A stretch of DNA of 64,000 nt from Arcobacter sp. F155 (GTDB taxonomy: Bacteria > Campylobacterota > Campylobacteria > Campylobacterales > Arcobacteraceae), in NCBI RefSeq assembly GCF_004116455.1, contig NZ_PDJU01000002.1, positions 310,001 to 374,000 on the forward strand, in the 5' to 3' direction. Below the pieces are notes generated by a model, which worked only from the letters and a program-made list of their open reading frames with translations, was not told the DNA's origin and ran no database searches. How positions within the stretch are numbered: position 1 is the first letter of the stretch; the number at the start of each line of letters is the position of its first letter. Both the position numbers and the translations under genes were made by a program. Positions 42,541-51,132 of the stretch are shown piece by piece.

Positions 42541-43230
42541 ATGGTAAAAAAGTTAAAGAATCAAGGACTTTGTAATGAAGTTTATAAAATAAAAAAAGAT
42601 AAAAAAGATTTTATATTAAGAGTTTTCAAAAAAACTCATACAGTAAAAATAGATAGAAAACAAGAGTTTAAAATACAAAATAAAGCATACAAAAAAGGTA
42701 TCGCTTCAAAGCCAGTTTATTTAAGTGATAAGTTTATGACTTGTCACTTTATAAAAGGCTCTCATAAAAATAAACTTTCAAAAAAACAAATCAAAGTCCT
42801 TGCTAAATCTTTAAAAAAACTACATAAAATAAAACACAAGAACAAAGTTTATTGTTTAGAAAAAGAGTTTATAAACTACAAAAAAATATTAGATGACAAA
42901 AAGTCAAAAAAAATTATTAAAAATTCCCTTGAAAAACTAAAAAATAATAATAAAAAAAAGGATTTAGTTTTATCTCATAATGACCTAAATAAAGAGAACA
43001 TACTTTTTAATAATAAGGTCTATTTTATTGACTGGGAATTTGCTTCAAAAAATAATAGATTTTTTGATTTAGCAACCCTTTGTATAAAATATAATTTTTC
43101 AAAACAAGAAGAAAAAATTCTTCTAAGCTCCTATTTTCCAATTGTGAAAGAAAAGTATTACAAAAGACTAAAAAATTATAAAGTTATTTGTAAAAATTTT
43201 TGGAAACTTTGGTTTAAAGCAAATTTTTAA
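42541..43230 (+). CDS. Choline-kinase-like aminoglycoside phosphotransferase-fold protein
   Basis: 229 residues, very lysine-rich. Kinase-like motifs: the N-lobe lysine in F-I-L-R-V-F, the catalytic loop L-S-H-N-D-L-N-K-E-N-I-L (about 141-152) and the metal site F-I-D-W-E-F-A (about 160-166), as in choline/ethanolamine kinases and LicA. It may phosphorylate a small alcohol for surface decoration or salvage. Its ATG abuts the GPx stop (TAG-ATG), so it is translated by coupling, an odd partnership that may be chance. Confidence 0.78.
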   Translation: MVKKLKNQGLCNEVYKIKKDKKDFILRVFKKTHTVKIDRKQEFKIQNKAYKKGIASKPVYLSDKFMTCHFIKGSHKNKLSKKQIKVLAKSLKKLHKIKHKNKVYCLEKEFINYKKILDDKKSKKIIKNSLEKLKNNNKKKDLVLSHNDLNKENILFNNKVYFIDWEFASKNNRFFDLATLCIKYNFSKQEEKILLSSYFPIVKEKYYKRLKNYKVICKNFWKLWFKANF

Positions 43231-43292
43231 ATTTTTTTTTAATATATTTGAATATACTTTCGCTATAAAAACTATTTAGAAAAAGCAGGCAA

Positions 43293-44225
43293 ATGAAAAA
43301 AAGTTTAATTTTTATAATTACACTATTTACTTTTGTAACTCACCCTCTTCTAGCAAACACAACTACAATAACACCAGAAGTTGAAAAAGCAGAAGAAATC
43401 GTAGTTCAAAAAGATGCAGTAAAAAGTGAAGTTATGGTAGGTTTCTATGGAAGACCTTATACTCCTTCTTTAGGAATTTTAGGTGAAAGTCATATTGACA
43501 ATGTTGTAAAGAAACTTAGAGAGAAAAAAGAGTACTACGATAAAGAGTTAGGTGAAAACTTTGATGTAAAGTTAGCATTTCACTTAATCTACGGATTAGC
43601 AACTATCGATCCAGGTAGAGATAACGACTATATTATAAACCTTCCAGATAGAACTGTGATGAAATATATCAAAAGAGCACAAAAAGAAGGTTTTGCAGTA
43701 ATTATTGACTTACAATTAGGAATTTATACTCCAGTTGAAGCATTAAAACCTGTTTTAAAATACTTACAATATGAAAATGTACATTTAGCATTAGACCCAG
43801 AATTTAAAATTCCAAAACACAGAAAGTATCCTCCAGGTAAGTTTATTGGACATATTTTTGGAAATGATGTAAATGATGCACAAGAGCTAATTAGCAACTA
43901 CTTAATAGAAAATGGAATAAAAGAGAAGAAAAAACTGATTGTTCATATGTTCCACAAAAGAATGTTAAGAAAAAAAGAGTTAGTTAAAAACTATGACAAT
44001 ATTGAGTTAATCTATAATATTGATGGTCATGGTGGAGGTGGAATCAAGGTTCAAATATATAACAACCTTTATTCACAAAATGAATCTGATATCGCAGATA
44101 GTGGATTCAAAATCTTTTATAAAAATGATATAAAACCTTTAATGACTCCTAAACAAATCTTAGGATTAGAGTCAGTTGGTTCAAGAAATATCAAAAGACA
44201 ACCTTATTATATAAACTACCATTAA
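43293..44225 (+). CDS. Exported TIM-barrel-like protein of unknown function
   Basis: 310 residues with a signal peptide (about 1-21). The mature part reads like an alpha/beta barrel: V-G-F-Y-G-R-P (about 50-56), V-I-I-D-L-Q-L-G (about 144-151), H-L-A-L-D-P-E-F (about 171-178), G-N-D-V-N-D-A-Q (about 197-204), K-L-I-V-H-M-F (about 219-225) and Y-N-I-D-G-H-G-G-G-G (about 244-253). Acidic residues on strand ends suggest a glycoside-hydrolase-like site. I recall this pattern in otherwise uncharacterised secreted or lipoproteins of other phyla. Function unknown. Confidence 0.7.
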   Translation: MKKSLIFIITLFTFVTHPLLANTTTITPEVEKAEEIVVQKDAVKSEVMVGFYGRPYTPSLGILGESHIDNVVKKLREKKEYYDKELGENFDVKLAFHLIYGLATIDPGRDNDYIINLPDRTVMKYIKRAQKEGFAVIIDLQLGIYTPVEALKPVLKYLQYENVHLALDPEFKIPKHRKYPPGKFIGHIFGNDVNDAQELISNYLIENGIKEKKKLIVHMFHKRMLRKKELVKNYDNIELIYNIDGHGGGGIKVQIYNNLYSQNESDIADSGFKIFYKNDIKPLMTPKQILGLESVGSRNIKRQPYYINYH

Positions 44226-44234
44226 AACATAATC

Positions 44235-44262
44235 TATGAAGTGGCTTTTTGGCTACTTCATA
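44235..44262 (+). terminator. Terminator upstream of uvrC
   Basis: TATGAAGTGGC, loop TTTTTG, GCTACTTCATA is an 11-bp stem with one G-T pair, just after the TIM-barrel-like gene. Confidence 0.6.
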
Positions 44263-44270
44263 AAGCTATT

Positions 44271-44282
44271 TTTAGATAAAAT
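44271..44282 (+). promoter_or_regulatory. Extended -10 promoter motif at uvrC start
   Basis: TTTAGATAAAAT ends 6 bp before the uvrC ATG. The same 12-mer precedes ciaB and ppaC. The spacing implies a leaderless or nearly leaderless uvrC message. Confidence 0.5.
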
Positions 44283-44288
44283 TCCTAA

Positions 44289-46142
44289 ATGAATTTAGAA
44301 GAAAAACTAAAACAACTCCCTAATGAAGCAGGAGTTTATCAATACTTTGATAAAGATGGACACCTACTTTATATTGGTAAAGCAAAAGTTCTTAAAAATA
44401 GAGTAAAATCTTACTTTAAATTTACACCAAACTTACAACCAGCAGAAAAACTTGGTCCTCGTATTTACAAGATGATTACAGAAGTAGTATCTTTAGAGTG
44501 GATAGTTGTACCAAATGAACATGAAGCTCTTATTTTAGAGAACTCACTTATTAAACAACTAAAACCTAAATACAATATTCTTTTACGAGATGATAAAACT
44601 TACCCATATATTATGTTAGATAATAGCGAACTTTTTCCTAGACTTGAAATAACAAGAAGAGTACATAAAAACAACAATATAAAATACTTTGGTCCCTACT
44701 CAACTGGTGCTAGAGATATGCTTGATTCAATCTATGAAATAGTTCCTTTAGTTCAAAAGAAATCTTGTATTAAAGGTAAAGAAGCTTGTCTTTTCCATCA
44801 AATCAAAAAATGTCATGCCCCTTGTGAAGGTAAAATTACAACAGCTGATTATGCAAAACTAGTTGATGAAGCTTGTGAATATATCTATAATAAAAACAAA
44901 CTAATCAATAAACTTAGTGAAAGAATGATGCAATACTCAGAAGAGTTTAGATTTGAAGAAGCGATGAAATTAAGAGATAGAATAAAATCAATCGAAAAAT
45001 CTCAAATCAAATCGGGTATTGATTTAGCTTCAAATGAAGACTTAGACCTTTTTGCAATAAAAGCTGGTAGAAAAAAAGCTGTTGTTGTAAGAATGTTTAT
45101 TAGAGATGGAAAACTTGCCTCTTCTTCCCATGACTTTATCAAACTTGACTTCTTAGAGGATAATAAAGATATTGATTTAAACGAGGCTTACCAAAGAGCA
45201 ATTATCAATTACTATAATAATGAAATTCCTCTACTTCCAAAAGAGATTTTAGTTGCACAAGAGTTAGAAGAAAAAGAAGAGATAGAAGAGTTTTTAAAAG
45301 AGAGATTTGATAGGAACATAAAAGTTGTAAATCCTAAAAAAGATAAGAAAAAATCTTTATTGAATATTGCACTAAATAACTGCGATGAACTACTTAGAAT
45401 AGAATCTTCTAAAAACCAAATAACTATCTATGAAGAGATAAAAGAGCTATTTAACTTACAAACTCTTCCATATATAATAGAGAGTTTTGATAACTCACAT
45501 ATGATGGGACAAGCTACAGTTGGAGCTATGGTTGTTTGGAATGAAGAGCTTAATGCCTTTGATAAAAAACAGTTTAGACACTATAACTTAGAATCAAAAG
45601 ATGAATACTCTCAAATGAGGGAAATGCTTATGCGAAGAGTTGAAAGCTTTGAAAAAGTAAGTCCTCCTGACCTATGGGTTATTGATGGAGGTGAAACTTT
45701 ACTAAAACTTGCCTATGACATTATACAGTCTGCTGCTGTGAACCTTGATATTGTAGCAATTGCTAAAGAAAAAGTAGATGCCAAAGCTCATAGGGCAAAA
45801 GGTGCTGCAAAAGATATTGTTCACTATAAAGATAAAAGTGGTGAAATTAGAAGCTTAAAACTAAAACCTAGTGACCAAAGGTTACAATTTATACAAAGAC
45901 AAAGGGATGAAGCCCACAGATTTGTTATAAACTTTCATAAGAAACAAAAAAGAAAAGAAGATAAACAAGTTTCACTATTACAAATAAAAGGTATTGGTGA
46001 AGCAAAGGTTAAAAAACTACTTTTATATTTTGGAAGTTTTGAAAAAATAAAAGAAGCATCAGTAGTAGAACTAAAAGAAGTTCTAAATGAAAAAGATGCT
46101 ATTTTACTAAATAATTATTTCCATGATGAAAAGGAAGATTAA
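44289..46142 (+). CDS. uvrC: UvrABC excinuclease subunit C
   Basis: A 617-residue nuclease making both incisions in nucleotide-excision repair. N-terminal GIY-YIG domain (G-V-Y-Q-Y-F, L-L-Y-I-G-K-A, about 16-36), UVR helix pair (about 205-240), RNase H-like C-terminal nuclease domain (S-F-D-N-S-H about 400-405) and a terminal helix-hairpin-helix (I-K-G-I-G-E-A-K-V, about 569-577). First gene of uvrC-alr-sel1; alr starts 3 bp after its stop. Confidence 0.97.
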   Translation: MNLEEKLKQLPNEAGVYQYFDKDGHLLYIGKAKVLKNRVKSYFKFTPNLQPAEKLGPRIYKMITEVVSLEWIVVPNEHEALILENSLIKQLKPKYNILLRDDKTYPYIMLDNSELFPRLEITRRVHKNNNIKYFGPYSTGARDMLDSIYEIVPLVQKKSCIKGKEACLFHQIKKCHAPCEGKITTADYAKLVDEACEYIYNKNKLINKLSERMMQYSEEFRFEEAMKLRDRIKSIEKSQIKSGIDLASNEDLDLFAIKAGRKKAVVVRMFIRDGKLASSSHDFIKLDFLEDNKDIDLNEAYQRAIINYYNNEIPLLPKEILVAQELEEKEEIEEFLKERFDRNIKVVNPKKDKKKSLLNIALNNCDELLRIESSKNQITIYEEIKELFNLQTLPYIIESFDNSHMMGQATVGAMVVWNEELNAFDKKQFRHYNLESKDEYSQMREMLMRRVESFEKVSPPDLWVIDGGETLLKLAYDIIQSAAVNLDIVAIAKEKVDAKAHRAKGAAKDIVHYKDKSGEIRSLKLKPSDQRLQFIQRQRDEAHRFVINFHKKQKRKEDKQVSLLQIKGIGEAKVKKLLLYFGSFEKIKEASVVELKEVLNEKDAILLNNYFHDEKED

Positions 46143-46145
46143 AAC

Positions 46146-47168
46146 TTGCCTAAGATTATTTTAAATAAAGAAAACTACTTTCACAACCTAAAAATAATTT
46201 CTGAACACGCTGGTTCTAAAGATAAAATTGCTGTTGTTTTAAAAGATAATGCCTATGGTCATGGACTTGTTGAAATTGCATCAATGGCCAAAGAGTTTGG
46301 AATAACAAAAGCGGTTGTGAGAACATGTGAAGAAGCTGAGAAAATTGAGACGTTTTTTGAACAAATCTTAATCTTGGCTGACACTACTTTTCACAACTAT
46401 TCACATACTTTTCACATCGTGGTGAATAGCCTTGAACAACTTGAAAAAGTACCCGAAAAAACGAATGTTCACCTAAAAGTGGATACCGGAATGCATAGAA
46501 ATGGTATTTCACTTGAAACTCTAGAAGAGGCTATTCATGGTACTTTAAGGAAAAATTTAAACTTGACTGGAATTATGACTCACTACAGAAGTGCTGATAC
46601 TTTATCATGTGAATTCTTTTGGCAACAACAGATTTTTGGGCAAGTAAAAACTTTGGCTGTGAACACATGTGAAAAACTTTTTTTGCCTATTCCTAAGTTT
46701 CATTCTGCTAACTCTTCAGGTTTATTTAGATTTAAGAATTTCAATGAAGATTTTGCTCGAGTTGGTATAGCTCAATATGGTTATTTAGATACAGATTCTA
46801 TCTTTGATAATCCAAATTTAAAACCTGTAATGTCTCTTTGGGCAGATAGAATTTCTACAAGAAAAATAACAAAAGGTCAAAGAGTTGGATACGGTGGTAT
46901 TTTTACCGCAAAAAGTGAAATGAATGTATCAACATATGATATTGGATATGGAGATGGCTTCTTAAGACTAAATGGCAAAAAAACATATACTACTCCAAAA
47001 GGATATCAAATTCTAGGTAGAGTCTCTATGGATAACTGTTCTATTAATTCTATAGATGATAAAGTTTGTATTTTTGATGATGTTAGACAATTAGCAACAA
47101 TACATGATACAATATCTTATGAAATAACTACAACACTTAATCCTAATATAGAAAAAGAGATTAAATAA
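46146..47168 (+). CDS. alr: Alanine racemase
   Basis: A 340-residue PLP enzyme supplying D-alanine for peptidoglycan. PLP lysine K33 in [11 protein letters not shown]; the [10 protein letters not shown] motif (about 111-120) and catalytic tyrosine in V-G-Y-G-G-I-F (about 247-253) are present. It starts at TTG 46146, 3 bp after uvrC, with AAGGAAG inside the uvrC end. The rare start codon and coupling probably limit expression. Confidence 0.94.
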   Translation: MPKIILNKENYFHNLKIISEHAGSKDKIAVVLKDNAYGHGLVEIASMAKEFGITKAVVRTCEEAEKIETFFEQILILADTTFHNYSHTFHIVVNSLEQLEKVPEKTNVHLKVDTGMHRNGISLETLEEAIHGTLRKNLNLTGIMTHYRSADTLSCEFFWQQQIFGQVKTLAVNTCEKLFLPIPKFHSANSSGLFRFKNFNEDFARVGIAQYGYLDTDSIFDNPNLKPVMSLWADRISTRKITKGQRVGYGGIFTAKSEMNVSTYDIGYGDGFLRLNGKKTYTTPKGYQILGRVSMDNCSINSIDDKVCIFDDVRQLATIHDTISYEITTTLNPNIEKEIK

Positions 47169-47177
47169 AGAGTAACT

Positions 47178-47843
47178 ATGAAATACCTAATTTTAACTAT
47201 TTTAATTACAAGCTTTGCATTTAGTCTTAGTTTTGAAGAAGTAAAAAAAATAGAAGAGGAAGAAGGTGTTTTAAAAGCTCTTAGCTCATATAGAGTTTTA
47301 GCAAAAAGAGATGACACTCAATCAATCTATAGATTAGCAACTTTATATCTAAAAGGTAAAGGTGTACAAAAAAGTATCTCTACAGCTAAAACCTTTTTAG
47401 AACAAGGTAGTTTATTAAATCATCATAAATCAACCTACCTTTTAGGAAAACTATATATTACAAAAAAGTCACCCTACTTCAATGAAAAACTTGCTTTTAA
47501 TACTTTTTTAAAAGCAGCAAATGATGGTTATGCTCCTGCACAAAATATGATAGGTCAGTTTTTAGCTGCTGGAATTGCTGTAGAAAAAGACTATAAACTA
47601 GCAATAAAATATTTTGAATATGCCTCAAAGCAAGGACATGAAGATGCCCATTGTAATCTAGCTTTTATGTATGCAAATGGAAAAGGTGCCTTTCCTAACT
47701 TTGGACGAGCTCATCAGTTTGCTAAAGAGGGAGTTAAAAAAGGTAATAAAAAGTGTATAAAAGTATGGGAAACTTACAACCTTGAAAAGTATGACCAAGA
47801 CAAGGGTTGGAAGTTTAATTTTTATACTAAACCTTCAAGTTAA
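47178..47843 (+). CDS. Exported Sel1-repeat protein
   Basis: 221 residues: signal peptide (about 1-16) and about four Sel1-like repeats (about 40-185) with A-x-x-L-Y-L-K-G-K-G-V and A-A-N-D-G-Y-A-P-A-Q-N type units. Such helical solenoids mediate protein contacts in the periplasm. Follows alr by 9 bp in the uvrC operon. Partner unknown. Confidence 0.85.
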   Translation: MKYLILTILITSFAFSLSFEEVKKIEEEEGVLKALSSYRVLAKRDDTQSIYRLATLYLKGKGVQKSISTAKTFLEQGSLLNHHKSTYLLGKLYITKKSPYFNEKLAFNTFLKAANDGYAPAQNMIGQFLAAGIAVEKDYKLAIKYFEYASKQGHEDAHCNLAFMYANGKGAFPNFGRAHQFAKEGVKKGNKKCIKVWETYNLEKYDQDKGWKFNFYTKPSS

Positions 47844-47846
47844 AGG

Positions 47847-48818
47847 TTAAATCCACTTACTTCTTTTAAGCAGATAAAATAACCCTACTCCCATTGCACT
47901 TAAAGCTATTGTAAAAAACATAAAAGCATCTTTATTTTCAGTTCCAGGTAATCCACCTACATTTATACCAAAAAGCCCTGTTAAAAAACCAAGTGGTAAA
48001 AAAATAGCAGAAATAATAGATAGCACATACATTCTTTGGTTCATTTGTTCACTAATTTTACTTAATATCTCTTCTTGTATTAGTGTCACTTTATCGTTTA
48101 TTGAATCAAGCTCTTCTACATATCTTATTAGCTGGTCAGTAATCTCTCTTAGCTGTACTTTATCGTGTTCACTTAACCACGATACTTTATCACTATAAAG
48201 TCTATGCATTGCTTCTTTTTGAGGCGATAGATATCTTCTTAGACTAATAGCCTCTCTTCTTATCTTTGATATTTCTGTTCTTACGAAAAGGTTACTTGAT
48301 TCAATAATCATCTCTTCTATTTCACTTGCCCTATCGTGTAAACTATCAATAGTTCCTTCCATTCTAGATGTTAATCTATCAGTTAGTTCAATTAAAAACT
48401 CTGAACTATTTTGAGGTCCTCTATTTTTTTCAAAACTATTTAGAATATCTTTTACTGAAAGAAGGTCTCTTTTTTTAGTACTTACTATTAAATCTTTTGA
48501 AATATATAATCTAATAGAAATCATATCTTCTGGGTCAGAGTTCGCGTTTAGGTTAACTCCCCTTAAAGCCAATAAAATAGAGTTATCTAAAATAGTAGTT
48601 CTTGGTCTTGTTTCAGAAGTTAATAAAGCATCAACAGCTACTTCATCAATACCACTTCTATTTGTTATCCAATCAATTGCTTCTTTACTAGAATAATCAA
48701 AGTGAACCCATAGTAAGCCCATACTTTTAGTGTAGTTTTGTATTTCATCATAAGATAAACTCTTTGCACCACCATTTTTATCTAAAAGTACAGCATGAGA
48801 TAATCCATTTATATCCAT
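47847..48818 (-). CDS. zntB: CorA-family transporter ZntB
   Basis: A 323-residue pentameric inner-membrane divalent-cation transporter. A large cytosolic funnel (1-255) is followed by two C-terminal helices; the selectivity loop reads G-I-N-V-G-G-L-P-G (about 284-292), the ZntB variant of the CorA G-M-N motif, indicating zinc transport. Converges on the Sel1 gene with 3 bp between stops. Confidence 0.9.
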   Translation of the reverse strand: MDINGLSHAVLLDKNGGAKSLSYDEIQNYTKSMGLLWVHFDYSSKEAIDWITNRSGIDEVAVDALLTSETRPRTTILDNSILLALRGVNLNANSDPEDMISIRLYISKDLIVSTKKRDLLSVKDILNSFEKNRGPQNSSEFLIELTDRLTSRMEGTIDSLHDRASEIEEMIIESSNLFVRTEISKIRREAISLRRYLSPQKEAMHRLYSDKVSWLSEHDKVQLREITDQLIRYVEELDSINDKVTLIQEEILSKISEQMNQRMYVLSIISAIFLPLGFLTGLFGINVGGLPGTENKDAFMFFTIALSAMGVGLFYLLKRSKWI

Positions 48819-48869
48819 AGTAAACCTTTATGTGAATTTTTCTATCTAAATATTATATAATAGTTACTA

Positions 48870-49580
48870 TTATGAAGTAATTGCGTCATGCCATTGAACT
48901 AAACTTAATCTATATCCAGACTTCACTTCTAGTACTTCATGGGTGAAAAATGGGTTACTTAAAAAGACAATCATTTCCCCTGCTTTAGGCTTGTATTTAA
49001 TAACTTCACCTTTTTCATCATAAAGAAAGTTGAAAACTAACTCTCCTCCGCTAAAAGTATTAAAATCTTCATTGTCTTCACATGATGTAGCAAAAAATAC
49101 AGTTGTAAGTTTTCTATTTATAGCTACATTTTTAAAACCAACTAATTCATCATCTTTATAAATCATATTTGAATCATCACTATGAGCTTTATAAAATGAA
49201 CCTTTTAAATACTCTAAAACTTGCACTTTTGTACTAGTTGTTAAAGCTAGTGAAAAATACTCTTCAATTTGCTTTTGTACTTCTAAAAATCTTTTTTTAT
49301 AAATTGATTTGTATTCATCATCCAGTTTATAAATTTTTGTTTTTCTAATACTTTTATCTGTATAGTTTAAATAGTTTTCTTTTTTGATTTTTGCATCTAT
49401 ATAATCATCTTCTTTTTTAACGCTTCTAATAAGCCCATCACAAATTTTAGGTGATAAAAAATCTTTGATAATTAAAAAAGGATAATCATAATAAGGGTTT
49501 GGAAGTAATTTAACTTCTAAATCAAAATCATTTAGTCTTCTATCACAAAAGACAAAGTTACTAATTTGATCTAAATTCAA
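48870..49580 (-). CDS. 2-oxoglutarate/Fe(II) dioxygenase (prolyl 4-hydroxylase-like)
   Basis: 236 residues with a double-stranded beta-helix. Iron ligands H133 and D135 (K-A-H-S-D-D) and H214 (F-F-T-H-E-V); R224 in S-G-Y-R-L-S binds 2-oxoglutarate. The F-S-G-G-E-L-V-F segment (about 176-183) is typical of P4Hc proteins. Substrate unknown, possibly a protein or peptide. Stands alone. Confidence 0.88.
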   Translation of the reverse strand: MNLDQISNFVFCDRRLNDFDLEVKLLPNPYYDYPFLIIKDFLSPKICDGLIRSVKKEDDYIDAKIKKENYLNYTDKSIRKTKIYKLDDEYKSIYKKRFLEVQKQIEEYFSLALTTSTKVQVLEYLKGSFYKAHSDDSNMIYKDDELVGFKNVAINRKLTTVFFATSCEDNEDFNTFSGGELVFNFLYDEKGEVIKYKPKAGEMIVFLSNPFFTHEVLEVKSGYRLSLVQWHDAITS

Positions 49581-49661
49581 GCTTTTTCCTAAGATTTAAA
49601 GTATGGAATTATAATCTAAAAAAAAAGTTTTTTACTAAATTTAATCTTAAAAAGTTTTAGG

Positions 49662-49687
49662 AGCCTAGAAACTCTTATTTCTAGGCT
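49662..49687. terminator. Hairpin after CinA-like gene
   Basis: AGCCTAGAAA, loop CTCTTA, TTTCTAGGCT is a perfect 10-bp stem 12 bp beyond the stop of the minus-strand gene. A T-run follows on the plus strand, where no gene needs it. Confidence 0.65.
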
Positions 49688-49699
49688 TTTTAGGTGAGT

Positions 49700-50464
49700 T
49701 TATTTTATTTTATTTGTATCTTCAAGAATATATTTTATATTTTTTTCTTCACAAAAATCTATAAATTCTTGAAAACTATTATCTAAAAGAGTTTGCTCTA
49801 AAGAGCTTAGTGATAAGACAACTTGTCTTTTATCATCAATTATTTTAGGTAGAGATGAAAGTTCAATATCACTTGGAAGTTCTTTCATAAGTGAAATCAA
49901 ATCATTTTCTCCACAAAAAGCAGTTAATGTTTTTCTATATTTTACTAAGTCATTTTTAGAATAGTGTTTGTCTAAAGCTTCAATTACCATTGCTTGGCTC
50001 ATTGAAGGAAAACCTGGTGTAAAAAAGAACCTATCATCTAAATAAAAGCCTGCTACATTGTTTACTACATTTTTAAGTAACTTTGCATTTATAGGAAGAT
50101 TTCCCATCTCTATTCTATGAGGATAAGCTTCATCACCAAATTGATTTATAATAAGCTCTTGTGCTTTTTCATGGTATTCCATCTTCCCATCACGAAATAC
50201 CTTTGCAGCTATTTGTCTAGTATAATCATCAGGAGTAGCACCAATACCACCATAAGAGAACATAACTGAGTTTTCATCAGCCTTTATAAGATTATAAATG
50301 TTTTCCATTAGTTTGGTGTCATCTTCTATTACAAATGAGGCTTTGTGAGTCCAACCTCGCTTTAGAAGTTGTTCATTTAAGAAAGCAAAATGGGCATCCT
50401 TTCGACGCCCATTTAAAAGTTCTGTACCAATAATTACTGAGTAAAAATTAGGTTTTTTAATCAT
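49700..50464 (-). CDS. CinA N-terminal / molybdopterin-binding domain protein
   Basis: 254 residues of MoaB/Mog fold: I-G-T-E-L-L-N-G-R-R-K-D (12-23) and Y-G-G-I-G-A-T-P-D-D (about 70-79) are the diagnostic loops of competence/damage-inducible CinA. The C-terminal amidohydrolase half of full CinA is absent. Its start lies 2 bp after the adk stop, so they form an operon. The role could be ADP-ribose or nicotinamide nucleotide recycling, by analogy only. Confidence 0.85.
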   Translation of the reverse strand: MIKKPNFYSVIIGTELLNGRRKDAHFAFLNEQLLKRGWTHKASFVIEDDTKLMENIYNLIKADENSVMFSYGGIGATPDDYTRQIAAKVFRDGKMEYHEKAQELIINQFGDEAYPHRIEMGNLPINAKLLKNVVNNVAGFYLDDRFFFTPGFPSMSQAMVIEALDKHYSKNDLVKYRKTLTAFCGENDLISLMKELPSDIELSSLPKIIDDKRQVVLSLSSLEQTLLDNSFQEFIDFCEEKNIKYILEDTNKIK

Positions 50465-50466
50465 TG

Positions 50467-51051
50467 TTATACTCTTGATTGAATAAAGTTATCCATTTCA
50501 TCAACAATTTCTTCAATTGTTCCTTCACCTGAGATTACTTTTAAAACATCTTGTTTTGTATAAAATGATTTAATCTCTGCAAGTGGTTCAATATATAGTT
50601 TCATTCTATTTAAAAATACTTCTTCATTATCATCAGCTCTAACAACCTCAGCATCCGCTGCTCTTCCTAAAACTCTTTTAAAGGCAGTATCTTGAGAAAC
50701 CTCAACTTCTATTACATTTGTTAGCTCAACTTCACTTTCATTTTTTAGATACTTATCTAACTCAGTCATTTGCTCAATTGATCTTGGATATCCATCAATT
50801 ACAACAATATCAGTTGAAGCATTTTTAATAGCAGTTACAATAGTTTCAATTACAATTTCAATAGGTACAATTAAACCCTTTGATACAAAAGAGTCAATCT
50901 CTTTTCCTCTTTGGCTACCACTTGCAATCTCTGCTCTTAACATATCTCCAGTTGAATAATGAGTGATATTATCGTGTTTACTTGCAATTAGTTCAGCATC
51001 TGTAGTTTTACCAGAACCAGGAGCTCCAATTATTAAAAATAGTTTCTTCAA
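50467..51051 (-). CDS. adk: Adenylate kinase, short form
   Basis: A 194-residue enzyme interconverting AMP, ATP and ADP. P-loop G-A-P-G-S-G-K-T-T (8-16), T-G-D-M-L-R and D-G-Y-P-R-S. The LID is short (F-K-R-V-L-G-R-A about 133-140), without the zinc-finger-like insert of ~215-residue Adk, as in other Campylobacterota. Operon with the CinA-like gene. Confidence 0.95.
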   Translation of the reverse strand: MKKLFLIIGAPGSGKTTDAELIASKHDNITHYSTGDMLRAEIASGSQRGKEIDSFVSKGLIVPIEIVIETIVTAIKNASTDIVVIDGYPRSIEQMTELDKYLKNESEVELTNVIEVEVSQDTAFKRVLGRAADAEVVRADDNEEVFLNRMKLYIEPLAEIKSFYTKQDVLKVISGEGTIEEIVDEMDNFIQSRV

Positions 51052-51132
51052 ATATAGTTCCTTTTAAATATTGTTATGAATTAAAAGCAGCTATTATATC
51101 TACATCTTTCTTATTTTTAGAAGAGATGAAGT

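Noticed and set aside
42941-42962. A-rich runs in the kinase-like gene as slippage sites
   Set aside because: Long A runs are frequent in this AT-rich genome and unremarkable in lysine-rich genes.
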